Below, one piece after another: positions 1 to 8,734 of a stretch of 64,000 bases of DNA. Made by a program: the position numbers and the translations under genes. Position 1 is the first letter of the stretch. Each line of letters begins with the position of its first letter. The notes under the pieces were generated by a model, which had not been told where the DNA came from, searched no databases, and worked only from the letters and a program-made list of their open reading frames with translations. Origin of the DNA: Fodinibacter sp963800505 (lineage in GTDB: Bacteria > Actinomycetota > Actinomycetes > Actinomycetales > Dermatophilaceae); the NCBI GenBank assembly GCA_963800505.1, contig CAWDBL010000005.1, positions 124,001 to 188,000 on the forward strand, in the 5' to 3' direction.

Positions 1-102
1 CTGGCGGGCGGCGTCGGCCGCCTGCTGGAGCGCGGCGACGTGCTGGTCGACCTGGACGGGGTCGTAGCCGCGGAAGACGGTCGGGAACTCCGGCTGGTTC
101 AT
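1..102 (-). CDS. DivIVA-domain protein, N-terminal fragment
   Basis: Only the first 34 codons lie in the window; the rest runs off the left edge. The visible residues include the RGYDPVQVDQHV stretch, which matches the start of DivIVA/Wag31-type coiled-coil domains (an F-x-x-x-RGY-x-x-x-QVD pattern followed by a heptad helix). Such proteins bind curved membrane or organise polar growth in actinobacteria. The ATG overlaps the stop of the coiled-coil gene upstream (ATGA), so the two are probably one transcription unit. Full length and other domains cannot be seen. Confidence 0.7.
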   Translation of the reverse strand, partial: MNQPEFPTVFRGYDPVQVDQHVAALQQAADAARQ

Positions 103-1616
103 GGGGACTCCTGGTCAGGGGTGGCGGGGGCTTCGAAGGGGATGGACTCGGTGGGGGCGGGGTGCGCTGCGGTGCTGTCGCTGGGAGGCGGGTCGTCGGT
201 CGGGGTGCGGTCGTCGCTGACCGCGAGGGCGTCGATGACGCCGGTGAGGTTGCCGAGCTGCGCGGTGATGGCATCTCGGCGAGCGGCCAGCGTGTGCACC
301 TCGGCCCGGGCGCGCTCGACGGCGGCCTGGGCTTCGGCACGCACCGTGTCGGCACGCTGTCGAGCCTCCTGCGAGGCTCTCATGATCTCTGCTCGGGCGG
401 CAGCGTGGTACTCGTGCGCCTCACGGTGCATCCGCTCGATGTCCTCGGCAGCGCTCTGGCGCACCTGCTGGGCCCCCAGCTCGGCCTCGGTGGCTCGGCG
501 CTCGGCCCGCTCGAGCGCCTCGACCTCGCGAGTGCGCGCGTCGTCGATCAGGCGATCGGACTCTCGCTGCGCGGCGTCACGGGTGCGGGCGGCATCCGCC
601 TGGGCCTCGGCGAGCACCGCCTGCGCGAGCTCGCGCATCCGGGTCGACTCCGACTCGGCCTCGGCGAGGCGGTCGCGGCTCGTGGCGGTGGCGCTGCCCA
701 GCAGGGTCTGCACCCGGTGCCGGTGGGTGCGCGACCGCTCGGCGAGGTCGTCGTGGTGCGCGCGAGCCCGGGCGTCGGCGTCGGCCTCCGCCGTGGCGAG
801 GATCTCGCGGACCGTCCCCTGCGCCCACGCCAGGTGGGCCTGGGCGCCGGCGACCAGGTCGTCGGCCTCGGCCTGCGCGTCCGCGACCAGGGTGGCCGCC
901 TCGACGCGCGCCCGGTCGAGCAGCTGCTCGGCGTCAGTGCGCGATCCGGCCTCGCGCGCCTCGATGGCGGCGAGCAGCGCCGCGACCTCGGCCTCGGCGT
1001 CGCTGCGGTGCCGGGTGACGTACTCGTGGGTCTCGTGACGCAGCCGGTCGAGGTCGGCGACCGTGGAGTCGCGCAGCTGGTCGAGCTCGGCGGTGTGCGC
1101 CGCGTGCTCCAGGGCCCAGTGCTCCTGGTGGGCGCGCTCCTCCTGCGCGAGCCGGGCCATCGTGACCTCGTGCTCGACGCGCGCCCGCTCGAGCAGCTCG
1201 TCGGCCCGGGCCTGCGCCTGGGCCACCCGGTCCCGGGCGTCCTCCTCCGCCACCGCGATCGCCTCGTCGCTGGCCTTCGTGGCGCGGGCCCGCAGCAGCG
1301 CGGCCTGGTCGGCGGCGTCGGCGAGCATGATCTCGACCTCGGCGCGGGTCTCCTCGAGCCGGCGCTGGGCCTCCTCGCGCGACGACGCCACGGTGGCCTG
1401 CAGCTGCGCCAGCTCGTGGGTCGCCTCCTGGGTCTCACCCCGCAGCCGGCTCGCCTCCGCCCGGGCCTCGCCTGCCTCGCGGTTGGCATCGGCGCGCAGC
1501 TGGTCGGCCAGGCTCTGGGCCCGGGTGAGCAGGGACAGCGCCTCGTCGACGGGGCTCACGGGCGCGGTACGGCCCGCGTCTCCCGTCGTCCCCTCGAGCG
1601 CCGCCCTGTCTGACAC
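99..1616 (-). CDS. Long Ala/Glu/Arg-rich coiled-coil protein, possibly cytoskeletal
   Basis: The protein has about 505 residues from a GTG at 1616; a second GTG at 1559 would give 486. From residue 25 to about 440 it is almost continuous heptad-type coiled coil made of Ala, Glu, Arg, Asp and Gln. It ends in a Pro/Asp/Ser-rich tail of about 40 residues that is probably disordered. I see no enzyme motif or membrane segment. It overlaps the DivIVA-domain gene by 4 bp, so a role in polar or septal organisation, as with actinobacterial FilP/Scy-type scaffolds, is reasonable inference but not shown. Neither start has a strong Shine-Dalgarno. The opposite strand is also open, but the coiled-coil composition makes this strand the convincing one. 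Confidence 0.75.
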   Translation of the reverse strand: MSDRAALEGTTGDAGRTAPVSPVDEALSLLTRAQSLADQLRADANREAGEARAEASRLRGETQEATHELAQLQATVASSREEAQRRLEETRAEVEIMLADAADQAALLRARATKASDEAIAVAEEDARDRVAQAQARADELLERARVEHEVTMARLAQEERAHQEHWALEHAAHTAELDQLRDSTVADLDRLRHETHEYVTRHRSDAEAEVAALLAAIEAREAGSRTDAEQLLDRARVEAATLVADAQAEADDLVAGAQAHLAWAQGTVREILATAEADADARARAHHDDLAERSRTHRHRVQTLLGSATATSRDRLAEAESESTRMRELAQAVLAEAQADAARTRDAAQRESDRLIDDARTREVEALERAERRATEAELGAQQVRQSAAEDIERMHREAHEYHAAARAEIMRASQEARQRADTVRAEAQAAVERARAEVHTLAARRDAITAQLGNLTGVIDALAVSDDRTPTDDPPPSDSTAAHPAPTESIPFEAPATPDQESP

Positions 1617-1682
1617 GCGGACAATGATCGCAGACCCCGTCGGGTGCAGCGGACGTCGTCGAACGCGGGGCGCCCGGCCCGG

Positions 1683-1688
1683 TAGATT
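1683..1688 (+). promoter_or_regulatory. Candidate -10 hexamer for metK
   Basis: TAGATT fits the actinobacterial TANNNT -10 pattern. It would start a transcript near 1695 with about 50 nt of leader, enough for the AAGGAG site at 1735-1739. No SAM riboswitch structure is visible in this short leader. Confidence 0.4.
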
Positions 1689-1745
1689 GGCCTGCGCACA
1701 CGGCGGCCGGTGGCCGCGGTCGCCCCACCCCCGAAGGAGTCCCGC

Positions 1746-2966
1746 GTGTCCGCACGCCTGTTCACGTCCGAGTCCGTCACCGAGGGACACCCGGACAAGA
1801 TCTGCGACCAGATCTCCGACGCGATCCTCGACGCGATGCTCGCCCAGGACCCGCGCAGCCGGGTCGCCGTCGAGACGATGGTGACCACCGGCCTGGTCCA
1901 CGTCGCCGGTGAGGTCACCACCGAGGCCTACGTCGAGATCCCGAAGATCGTGCGCGACACCGTGCTCACGATCGGCTACGACAGCTCGACCAAGGGCTTC
2001 GACGGTGCCTCGTGCGGTGTCAGCGCCTCGATCGGCCAGCAGAGCCCCGACATCGCCCAGGGCGTCGACACCGCCTTCGAGAGCCGCACCGGTGCGGTCG
2101 ACCCCCTCGACAAGCAGGGCGCCGGCGACCAGGGCCTGATGTTCGGCTACGCCTGCGACGACACCACCGAGCTGATGCCGCTGCCGATCTTCCTGGCGCA
2201 CCGCCTCGCCGAGCGGCTCACCGCCGTGCGCAAGAGCGGGGAGCTGCCCTACCTGCGCCCCGACGGCAAGACCCAGGTCACCATCGCCTACGACGGCGCC
2301 AGGGCCGTCTCGCTCGACGCCGTGGTCGTCTCCAGCCAGCACGCCGAGGACGTCTCGCTCGACGGCCTGCTCGAGCCCGACGTGCGCCAGCACGTCATCG
2401 GCCCGGTGCTCGCCGAGCTGCACGACGCCGGCACCGACCTGCGCACCGACGACTACCGCGCCTACATCAACCCCACCGGAAAGTTCGTCATCGGGGGCCC
2501 GATGGGCGACGCCGGCCTCACCGGTCGCAAGATCATCGTCGACACCTACGGCGGCATGGCCCGCCACGGTGGCGGCGCCTTCTCCGGCAAGGACCCGAGC
2601 AAGGTCGACCGCTCGGCGGCCTACGCCACCCGGTGGGTCGCCAAGAACGTCGTCGCCGCGGGCCTGGCCCGCCGCTGCGAGGTGCAGGTCGCCTACGCCA
2701 TCGGCAAGGCCCAGCCGGTCGGCCTCTACGTCGAGACCTTCGGCACCGAGACCGTGCCCGCCGAGAAGATCCAGGCCGCGATCCAGAAGACCTTCGACCT
2801 GCGCCCGGCCGCGATCCTCGAGGACCTCGACCTGCTCCGCCCGATCTACAAGGCGACGGCGGCCTACGGCCACTTCGGCCGCACCCACGCCGACGGCGTC
2901 GACAACGGCTTCACCTGGGAGCGCACCGACCGCGTCGAGGCACTGCAGCGCGCGGCCCACGGCTGA
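1746..2966 (+). CDS. metK: S-adenosylmethionine synthetase
   Basis: Makes S-adenosylmethionine from ATP and methionine in the cytoplasm. The protein has 406 residues, normal for actinobacterial MetK. Signature motifs are present: GHPDK at residues 14-18 (the His contacts the triphosphate), GAGDQGLMFGY at about 125-135, and the Gly-rich GGGAFSGKDPSKVDRS loop near residue 275. The GTG at 1746 is chosen because a clear AAGGAG lies 7 bases upstream and the N-terminus then matches the family. It precedes priA-def-fmt-rsmB, a common actinobacterial neighbourhood, but a strong hairpin at 2987-3020 separates it from priA. Confidence 0.98.
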   Translation: MSARLFTSESVTEGHPDKICDQISDAILDAMLAQDPRSRVAVETMVTTGLVHVAGEVTTEAYVEIPKIVRDTVLTIGYDSSTKGFDGASCGVSASIGQQSPDIAQGVDTAFESRTGAVDPLDKQGAGDQGLMFGYACDDTTELMPLPIFLAHRLAERLTAVRKSGELPYLRPDGKTQVTIAYDGARAVSLDAVVVSSQHAEDVSLDGLLEPDVRQHVIGPVLAELHDAGTDLRTDDYRAYINPTGKFVIGGPMGDAGLTGRKIIVDTYGGMARHGGGAFSGKDPSKVDRSAAYATRWVAKNVVAAGLARRCEVQVAYAIGKAQPVGLYVETFGTETVPAEKIQAAIQKTFDLRPAAILEDLDLLRPIYKATAAYGHFGRTHADGVDNGFTWERTDRVEALQRAAHG

Positions 2967-2986
2967 CCGCGCGTCATCCACAGCGC

Positions 2987-3020
2987 GAGCCCACCGACCC
3001 CTCGCCGGGTCGGTGGGCTC
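2987..3020 (+). terminator. Perfect 14-bp hairpin after metK
   Basis: GAGCCCACCGACCC pairs exactly with its complement across a 6-nt loop. No U-run follows, which is usual for actinobacterial terminators. It begins 20 nt after the metK stop and ends 3 nt before the priA -10, so it should insulate the two genes. Confidence 0.75.
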
Positions 3021-3023
3021 CGC

Positions 3024-3029
3024 TAGTTT
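3024..3029 (+). promoter_or_regulatory. -10 hexamer of a leaderless priA transcript
   Basis: TAGTTT ends 7 nt before the priA ATG with no Shine-Dalgarno between. Transcription should begin at or next to the start codon. Confidence 0.6.
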
Positions 3030-3036
3030 CGGGCCC

Positions 3037-5103
3037 ATGACGACGGCCGACGACGCGGATGCCGGGGAGCAGCTCGCGCTGCTGTCCTCCGGTCCGCGCG
3101 TGCGCCGGCCCCGCCGGCTCGCCGGCGACGACCCCACCACCGACGAGCTGCCGGTGGCCCTGGTGCAGGTCGACACCGGACTGCCGCACCTCGACCGGCC
3201 GTTCGAGTACACCGTGCCCGCGTCGATGGCCGAAACCGCCGTGCCCGGGGTGCGGGTCAAGGTGCGCTTCGCCGGCCAGGACCTCAGTGGTTTCGTGCTC
3301 GAGCGCCGGGCCGGCGCCGAGCACCCGGGCCGGCTCAGCCCGGTGCGCCGGGTCGTCTCGCCCGAGCCGGTGCTCACCCCGCAGGTGCTCGTCACCGCCC
3401 GCGCCGTCGCCGACCGGTATGCCGGCTCGCTCGGCGACGTGCTGCGGCTCGCCGTCCCACCGCGCCACGCCGCGGCCGAGAAGGCCCTCGCCCTCGAGCC
3501 GCCCGGGCAGGCCCCGATGCCGCAGCGGGTGCCGCTCGCCTGGTCCCCGTATGCCGCTGGGCCGGCCTTCCTGTCCCACCTCACCGCGGGCGGTGCCCCC
3601 ACGGCATCCCTGCTGGCGCTCCCCTCGGTGGCGGCGGCCGCCGACTGGCCGGTGCTGCTCGCCGAGGCCGCGCGGGCCGCGGTCGAGGGCGGTCGCGGTG
3701 CCGTGCTCGTGGTGCCCGACCACCGCGACGTCGTGCGGGTGGAGGCGGCCCTGCTCGAGGTGCTCGGGCCGGGGCGGCACACCCGGCTCACCGCCGACCA
3801 GGGGCCACAGGCGCGCTACACGGCCTACCTCAAGGCGCTGCGCGGGCACGCCCCCGTGGTCGTGGGCACCCGGGCGGCGGCCTTCGCGCCGGCGAGCGAC
3901 CTCGGCCTGGTGGCGTGGTGGGACGACGGCGACGACCTGCTCGACGAGCCGCGCGCCCCCTACCCCCACGTGCGAGAGGTGCTGCTGGCCCGGGCGCGCG
4001 AGCACGGGGCCGCGGCGCTGTCGGCCGGGTTCAGCCGCTCGGTGGCGGTCGCCGACCTCGTGGCACGCGGCGCACTCACCGCGGTCGAGGCACCGCGCGA
4101 GGCGCTGCGCCGGGCGGTGCCGTCGGTGCGGGTGGCCGGGGAGGGCCACGACGCGGAGCGCGACCCGGCCGTGGCCGCGGCCCACCTGCCCACCATCGCC
4201 TGGCGCACCGCGAAGGAGGCCCTCGCGACCGGTCCGGTGCTCGTGCAGGTGCCGCGCCGGGGCTACCTGCCGTCGCTGTCGTGCCAGGACTGCCGCCGCC
4301 CGGCCCGCTGCACGGTGTGCGCCGGGCCGCTCGGGCTGCCCGGGCCGCAGGGCCCGCCGGCCTGCCGCTGGTGCGGCCGCGTCGAGACCGGCTTCACCTG
4401 CCCGGCCTGTGGCGGCCACCGGCTGCGCTCATCGGTGGTCGGCGCCCGCCGCACCGCCGAGGAGCTCGGCCGCGCCTTCCCGGGGGTGCCCGTCGAACGC
4501 TCCGGCGCCGGCACCGTGCTCGACACCGTGGCAGCCGGGCCGCGGTTGGTCGTCTCCACGCCCGGCGCCGAGCCGATCGCCCCCGGCGGGTATGCCGCCG
4601 CCCTGCTGCTCGACGCCTGGGCGCTGCTCGAGCGCCCCAGCCTCACCGCGGGAGAAGAGGCGTTGCGCCGCTGGCTGGCGGCCGCGGCACTGGTGCGGCC
4701 GGCATCCGACGGGGGCCGGGTCGTGCTGGCCGGCGCCCCCACCGAGGTGTCGATCCCGGCCGTCGAGGCGCTCGTGCGGTGGGACCCCGCCTGGTTCGCC
4801 GAGCGCGAGCTCGAGGAGCGGCGCGAGCTGTCGCTGCCCCCGGCCTCCCGGCTGGCGGTGCTCACCGGCGCCCGCCCCGCCCTCGAGGCGGCCACGGCCG
4901 AGCTCGATCTGCCGGGCACCGCATCGGTGCTCGGGCCGCTCCCGCACGGGGCCACCGACCGGTGGCGCACCCTGGTCACCGTGCCCCGACCCGACGGCCC
5001 GGCCCTCGCGCGCGAGCTCGCGGCGATGCGCGCCCGGGCGTCCGCCCGCAAGGACCCCGACCCGGTGTCGGTGCGCGTCGACCCCCCGGACCCCACGGCG
5101 TGA
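3037..5103 (+). CDS. priA: Primosomal protein N' (PriA), helicase-motif-less actinobacterial type
   Basis: The protein has 688 residues. The N-terminal 3'-DNA-binding domain is recognisable (ALVQVDTGLPHLDRPFEYTV at about 36-55), and the zinc-binding cysteines are in CQDCRRPARCTVC, CRWC and CPAC at about 415-465. The Walker A GSGKTE motif of active PriA helicases is missing; the equivalent place reads GRGAVLVVPDH. That loss is a known trait of actinobacterial PriA, so the protein probably acts as a DNA-binding or assembly factor in replication restart rather than as a motor. The ATG lies 7 nt after a TAGTTT -10. The next gene, def, has its own promoter. Confidence 0.93.
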   Translation: MTTADDADAGEQLALLSSGPRVRRPRRLAGDDPTTDELPVALVQVDTGLPHLDRPFEYTVPASMAETAVPGVRVKVRFAGQDLSGFVLERRAGAEHPGRLSPVRRVVSPEPVLTPQVLVTARAVADRYAGSLGDVLRLAVPPRHAAAEKALALEPPGQAPMPQRVPLAWSPYAAGPAFLSHLTAGGAPTASLLALPSVAAAADWPVLLAEAARAAVEGGRGAVLVVPDHRDVVRVEAALLEVLGPGRHTRLTADQGPQARYTAYLKALRGHAPVVVGTRAAAFAPASDLGLVAWWDDGDDLLDEPRAPYPHVREVLLARAREHGAAALSAGFSRSVAVADLVARGALTAVEAPREALRRAVPSVRVAGEGHDAERDPAVAAAHLPTIAWRTAKEALATGPVLVQVPRRGYLPSLSCQDCRRPARCTVCAGPLGLPGPQGPPACRWCGRVETGFTCPACGGHRLRSSVVGARRTAEELGRAFPGVPVERSGAGTVLDTVAAGPRLVVSTPGAEPIAPGGYAAALLLDAWALLERPSLTAGEEALRRWLAAAALVRPASDGGRVVLAGAPTEVSIPAVEALVRWDPAWFAERELEERRELSLPPASRLAVLTGARPALEAATAELDLPGTASVLGPLPHGATDRWRTLVTVPRPDGPALARELAAMRARASARKDPDPVSVRVDPPDPTA

Positions 5104-5124
5104 CCGTTCGCCGCCGGCGGCACC

Positions 5125-5130
5125 TAGACT
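5125..5130 (+). promoter_or_regulatory. -10 hexamer of a leaderless def transcript
   Basis: TAGACT is followed by 7 nt and then the GTG of def. No Shine-Dalgarno is present. Confidence 0.55.
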
Positions 5131-5137
5131 CCCGGGC

Positions 5138-5680
5138 GTGAGCGTCACCCCCATCCGGCTGTTCGGCGACCCGGTCCTGCGCACCCCCGCGGCACCGGTC
5201 GTCGACTTCGATGCCGAGCTGCGTCGCCTCGTCGGCGACCTCACCGACACCATGCTCGATGCCGCCGCGGTCGGGCTCGCGGCCCCGCAGCTGGGGGTGG
5301 GACTGCGGGTGTTCACCTACCGGGCCGACGGGGTCATCGGCCACCTGGTCAACCCCGACCTCACCCTCGGCGACGAGGAGGAGGTCGGGCCCGAGGGCTG
5401 CCTGTCGCTGCCGGGGCTGCGCTTCGACACCCCGCGTGCGGTGCAGGTCGTGGCGCGCGGGTGGAACGCCTTCGGCGAGCCGGTCACCGTCGAGGGCAGC
5501 CACCTGCTGGCGCGCGCGGTGCAGCACGAGACCGACCACCTCGACGGCATCCTGTTCGTCGACCGGCTCGACCCCGAGCAGCGTCGGGAGGCGATGCGGC
5601 TGGTGCGCGAGGCCGACTGGGGCGCCGCTGCACCGGTGGTCAGGGTCAGCCCGCACGCCGACAGCTTCGGGAGGCACTGA
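5138..5680 (+). CDS. def: Peptide deformylase
   Basis: Removes the N-formyl group from nascent proteins, using a metal bound by one Cys and two His. All three motifs are present in the 180-residue protein: GLAAPQLG near residue 47, EGCLSLP near 86 and HETDHLDG near 129; the metal ligands are the Cys of the second and the two His of the third. The stop abuts the fmt start codon, so deformylase and the formyltransferase that creates its substrate are made together. The GTG is supported by the leaderless promoter spacing. Confidence 0.97.
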   Translation: MSVTPIRLFGDPVLRTPAAPVVDFDAELRRLVGDLTDTMLDAAAVGLAAPQLGVGLRVFTYRADGVIGHLVNPDLTLGDEEEVGPEGCLSLPGLRFDTPRAVQVVARGWNAFGEPVTVEGSHLLARAVQHETDHLDGILFVDRLDPEQRREAMRLVREADWGAAAPVVRVSPHADSFGRH

Positions 5681-6685
5681 GTGCGACTCGTCCTGGCCGG
5701 CACCCCACAGACCGCCGTACCCTCGCTGCTGGCCCTGATCGACTCCCGGCACGAGGTGGCCGCGGTGGTCACCCGGCCCGACGCCCGGGCCGGGCGCGGT
5801 CGCACGCTCGCACCGTCGCCGGTGAAGCAGGTGGCGCTCGAGCACGGCATCGAGGTGCTCACCCCGCCGACGCCGCGCGACCCGGAGTTCATCGCCCGGC
5901 TGCGCGAGATCGCGCCCGACTGCTGCCCGGTGGTGGCCTACGGCGCCCTGCTGCCGCGCGTCGCGCTCGACGTGCCCGTGCACGGCTGGGTCAACCTGCA
6001 CTTCTCGCTCCTGCCGGCGTGGCGTGGTGCCGCACCGGTGCAGCGCGCGCTGATGGCCGGCGACGACGTCACCGGTGCCACCACCTTCGTCATCGAGGAG
6101 GGGCTCGACACCGGTCCGGTGCTCGGAACGCTCACCGAGACGGTGCGTCCCGACGACACCGCGGGCACGCTGCTCGACCGGTTGGCCTCCGCCGGTGCGG
6201 GGCTGCTCGTCGCCACGATGGACGGCCTGGCCGACGGCACGCTGCACGCGGTGCCGCAGCCCGGCGAGGGGGTCAGCCTGGCGCCCAAGCTGAGCACCGA
6301 CGAGGCGCGGGTGCGCTGGTCGCTGCCGGCCCACGTCGTCGACCGGCACGTGCGTGGCTGCACCCCGGCGCCGGGGGCCTGGACCACCTTCCGTGGGGAG
6401 CGGGTCAAGGTCGGGCCGGTGCGCTTCGCCGGCGGCGCAGGTGGCCCGGCGGGGGCGTCGGTCGGGCCAGGCGCGTCAGACGGCCCGGCCCGGGTGATGT
6501 CGGCCCGCGACGGCGTGGCCCTCGAGCCGGGCGAGCTGCACGTCAGCAAGCAGGCGGTGCTGGTGGGCACGGCCTCCGTGCCGGTCGAGCTGGGCGAGGT
6601 TCGCCCGCACGGCAAGAAGCCGATGGCGGCGGCCGACTGGGCGCGCGGGGTGCGGATCGCCACCGGGGAGCACTTCGATGGCTGA
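5681..6685 (+). CDS. fmt: Methionyl-tRNA formyltransferase
   Basis: Transfers a formyl group from 10-formyl-tetrahydrofolate to Met-tRNAfMet. The protein has 334 residues. The catalytic loop appears as VNLHFSLLPAWRGAAP at about 104-119, containing the conserved Asn and His, and the later DTGPV motif carries the conserved Asp segment. The C-terminal OB-like tRNA-binding domain follows. A GGGAGG site at 5669-5674 lies inside the end of def and supports the GTG start. The gene overlaps rsmB by 8 bp. Confidence 0.97.
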   Translation: MRLVLAGTPQTAVPSLLALIDSRHEVAAVVTRPDARAGRGRTLAPSPVKQVALEHGIEVLTPPTPRDPEFIARLREIAPDCCPVVAYGALLPRVALDVPVHGWVNLHFSLLPAWRGAAPVQRALMAGDDVTGATTFVIEEGLDTGPVLGTLTETVRPDDTAGTLLDRLASAGAGLLVATMDGLADGTLHAVPQPGEGVSLAPKLSTDEARVRWSLPAHVVDRHVRGCTPAPGAWTTFRGERVKVGPVRFAGGAGGPAGASVGPGASDGPARVMSARDGVALEPGELHVSKQAVLVGTASVPVELGEVRPHGKKPMAAADWARGVRIATGEHFDG

Positions 6686-8165
6686 GCACGGCGGGCGCCC
6701 GAACGGTGGCCGCGGGCCCCGCAAGCGCAGTGCCACGGCCCCCTCGGAGCGCACCCGTCGTGCCGAGCCCACCCGGTTCGCCGCCTACACGCTGCTGCGG
6801 GCGGTCGACGAGGGGTCCTACGCCAACCTCGAGATGCCCGCCATCCTGCGCCGCCACCGCCTCGAGGGGCGCGACGCGGCGTTCGCCACCGAGCTGGCCT
6901 TCGGCACCATCCGGTGGCAGGGCTTCTACGACGCCGTCATCACCGAGGCGGCCGGGCGGGCGACCGACCGGGTCGACCCGCAGGTGCTCGACGTGCTGCG
7001 CCTCGGGGCGCACCAGCTGCTCGGCATGCGGGTGGCCACCCACGCCGCCGCCGACCAGACCGTGGGCCTGGCCAAGGTCGTCGCCGGGGCCGGCGCGAGC
7101 GGCTTCGTCAACGCCGTGGTGCGCCGGATCAGCGAGCGGTCGCTCGAGGACTGGCGCGACGCCGTGGTGCCCGAGGGTGGGGGAGTGGCCGCGCTCGCGG
7201 TGCGGCACAGCCATCCGGAGTGGGTGGTCAGCGCCCTGCGCGCCGCCCTGCTCGGCCACGGCCGCGCCACCGCCGCCACGGTCGACGCCGAGCTGGCCGC
7301 CCTGCTCACCGCCGACAACGAGCCGCCGCAGGTGCACGTCGTGGCCCGGCCGGGGCTGACCTCCGTCGACGAGCTGAGCCGCTACGACGACGTCGAGCCC
7401 AGCCCGGTCTCCCCGATCGGCATCGTGCTCGGCTCCGGTGACCCGGGCCTCATCCCCGAGATCCGCGACGGGCGCGCCGCCGTGCAGGACGAGGGGTCGC
7501 AGCTCGTCGCCCTCGCCCTGGCGGCGGCCGACGTCCCTGACGACCTGCCCGCGCGCTGGCTCGACCTGTGCGCCGGCCCGGGTGGCAAGGCCGGGGTGCT
7601 GGGGGCGCTCGCCGTGCAGGCCGGCGCCGACCTCACCGCCGTCGAGGTCACCCCGCACCGCGCCGACCTGGTGCGCAACACCCTGCGCGCGCTGAGCCGC
7701 TACGCCAAGGCCCTCGGCCGCCGCATCGAGGTGCGCACCGCCGACGGACGGGTCGTCGGCGAGGACGAACCGGCCGCCTACGCCAAGGTCCTGGTCGACG
7801 CGCCCTGCACCGGGCTGGGGGCGCTGCGGCGCCGCCCCGAGGCCCGCTGGCGCCGCCAGCCATCCGACGTCGCCGAGCTCGCGCCGCTCCAGCGGGCGCT
7901 GCTCGGCTCCGCCCTGGATGCCGTCGCCCCCGGCGGTGTCGTCGCCTACGCCACGTGCAGCCCGCACGTCGCCGAGACCCGGTTCGTCGTGAGCGACGTG
8001 CTCAAGCGCCGCCACGACGTCGAGGTCGTCGACGCCCGCCCGCTGTTCACCGACGCCGTCGGCCGACCGCTCGAGGGTCTCGGTGAGGGGCCGTACGTCC
8101 AGCTCTGGCCGCACGTGCACGGCACCGACGCGATGTTCCTCGCGCTGCTGCGGAAGTCGGTCTGA
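6678..8165 (+). CDS. rsmB: 16S rRNA m5C967 methyltransferase
   Basis: A SAM-dependent RNA cytosine-5 methyltransferase of the Sun/RsmB type, 495 residues. The first 30 residues are a basic, flexible extension. A NusB-like RNA-binding domain follows (about 35-170), then the Rossmann methyltransferase domain with the SAM loop LDLCAGPGGKAG near 295-306. Both catalytic cysteines are visible, in DAPCTGLG near 374 and ATCSPH near 425. It overlaps fmt by 8 bases, so def-fmt-rsmB looks like a translationally coupled operon. Confidence 0.95.
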   Translation: MAEHGGRPNGGRGPRKRSATAPSERTRRAEPTRFAAYTLLRAVDEGSYANLEMPAILRRHRLEGRDAAFATELAFGTIRWQGFYDAVITEAAGRATDRVDPQVLDVLRLGAHQLLGMRVATHAAADQTVGLAKVVAGAGASGFVNAVVRRISERSLEDWRDAVVPEGGGVAALAVRHSHPEWVVSALRAALLGHGRATAATVDAELAALLTADNEPPQVHVVARPGLTSVDELSRYDDVEPSPVSPIGIVLGSGDPGLIPEIRDGRAAVQDEGSQLVALALAAADVPDDLPARWLDLCAGPGGKAGVLGALAVQAGADLTAVEVTPHRADLVRNTLRALSRYAKALGRRIEVRTADGRVVGEDEPAAYAKVLVDAPCTGLGALRRRPEARWRRQPSDVAELAPLQRALLGSALDAVAPGGVVAYATCSPHVAETRFVVSDVLKRRHDVEVVDARPLFTDAVGRPLEGLGEGPYVQLWPHVHGTDAMFLALLRKSV

Positions 8166-8167
8166 GC

Positions 8168-8678
8168 ATGCCCGCCCTGGACGGGTTGGTCTGGCGCGCT
8201 CCGACGCCCGACGATGCCGAGGCGCTCGGCCGCATGCACCACCGGTCCTGGGTCGACAGCTACAGCGACCTGGTGCCACCGGGCTGGTTCGACGACCACG
8301 GGCCGCTCGAGCGCATCGACCTCTGGCACCGCATCCTCGCCCAACCGCCGCCCGAAGGAGCACGGCGGACGGCGGTGTTCCGCCCCGAGGGTGATCCCGT
8401 CGCCTGGTGCGTCGGGGGTGGTGTCCCGGGCCAACGAGGGCGTCCCGCCGGTGCGCAACCACGAGCTGTGGGGTCTCTACGTCGACCGGGCCCTGCACGG
8501 CAGCGGGCTCGGGCAGGCGCTCCTCGAGTGGGCGATCGGCGACCGGCCTGCCCAGCTGTGGCGAGCCAAGGGCAACGAGCGGGCAGCCGCCTTCTACCGC
8601 CGCAACGGCTTCCGCGACGACGGCACCGAGCTCGCTGTCGACTACCCCCCGCTGGTCGAGGTGCGGATGGTGCGCTGA
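8168..8678 (+). pseudogene. GNAT acetyltransferase with one frameshift
   Basis: Starts 3 nt after the rsmB stop. The first part reads LVWRAPTPDDAEALGRMHHR through VAWCVGG, then the frame is lost. Dropping one G from the run of five at 8414-8418 restores VAWCVGVVSRANEG and continues into LYVDRALHGSGLGQALLEWA, the acetyl-CoA-binding region, and the GFRDDGTE C-terminus. The repaired protein would have about 169 residues. A clean repair by removing one base from a homopolymer suggests sequence error more than real decay. The substrate is unknown. Confidence 0.75.
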
Positions 8679-8721
8679 TCGACCGCCGGGTGCCCCGGCA
8701 TCCAAGGGCCTCGACGCTCGC

Positions 8722-8727
8722 TAGGGT
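8722..8727 (+). promoter_or_regulatory. -10 hexamer of a leaderless rpe transcript
   Basis: TAGGGT is followed by 7 nt to the GTG at 8735. A competing GTG at 8726 would overlap the hexamer itself, so the spacing helps decide the start. Confidence 0.5.
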
Positions 8728-8734
8728 GTCGCGG

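Noticed and set aside
1617..1745. SAM riboswitch upstream of metK
   Set aside because: The leader would be about 50 nt, too short, and lacks SAM-I or SAM-II conserved sequence.
1617..3791. Minus-strand extension of the coiled-coil frame across metK and part of priA
   Set aside because: The extension lacks coiled-coil pattern and is the mirror of metK and priA. The true protein starts near 1616.
3037..5103. Loss of helicase motifs in PriA as a novelty
   Set aside because: Already known for actinobacterial PriA proteins; treated as expected.
6543..8705. 720-codon minus-strand frame across rsmB
   Set aside because: Antisense shadow of a well-conserved methyltransferase; no domain can be read in it.
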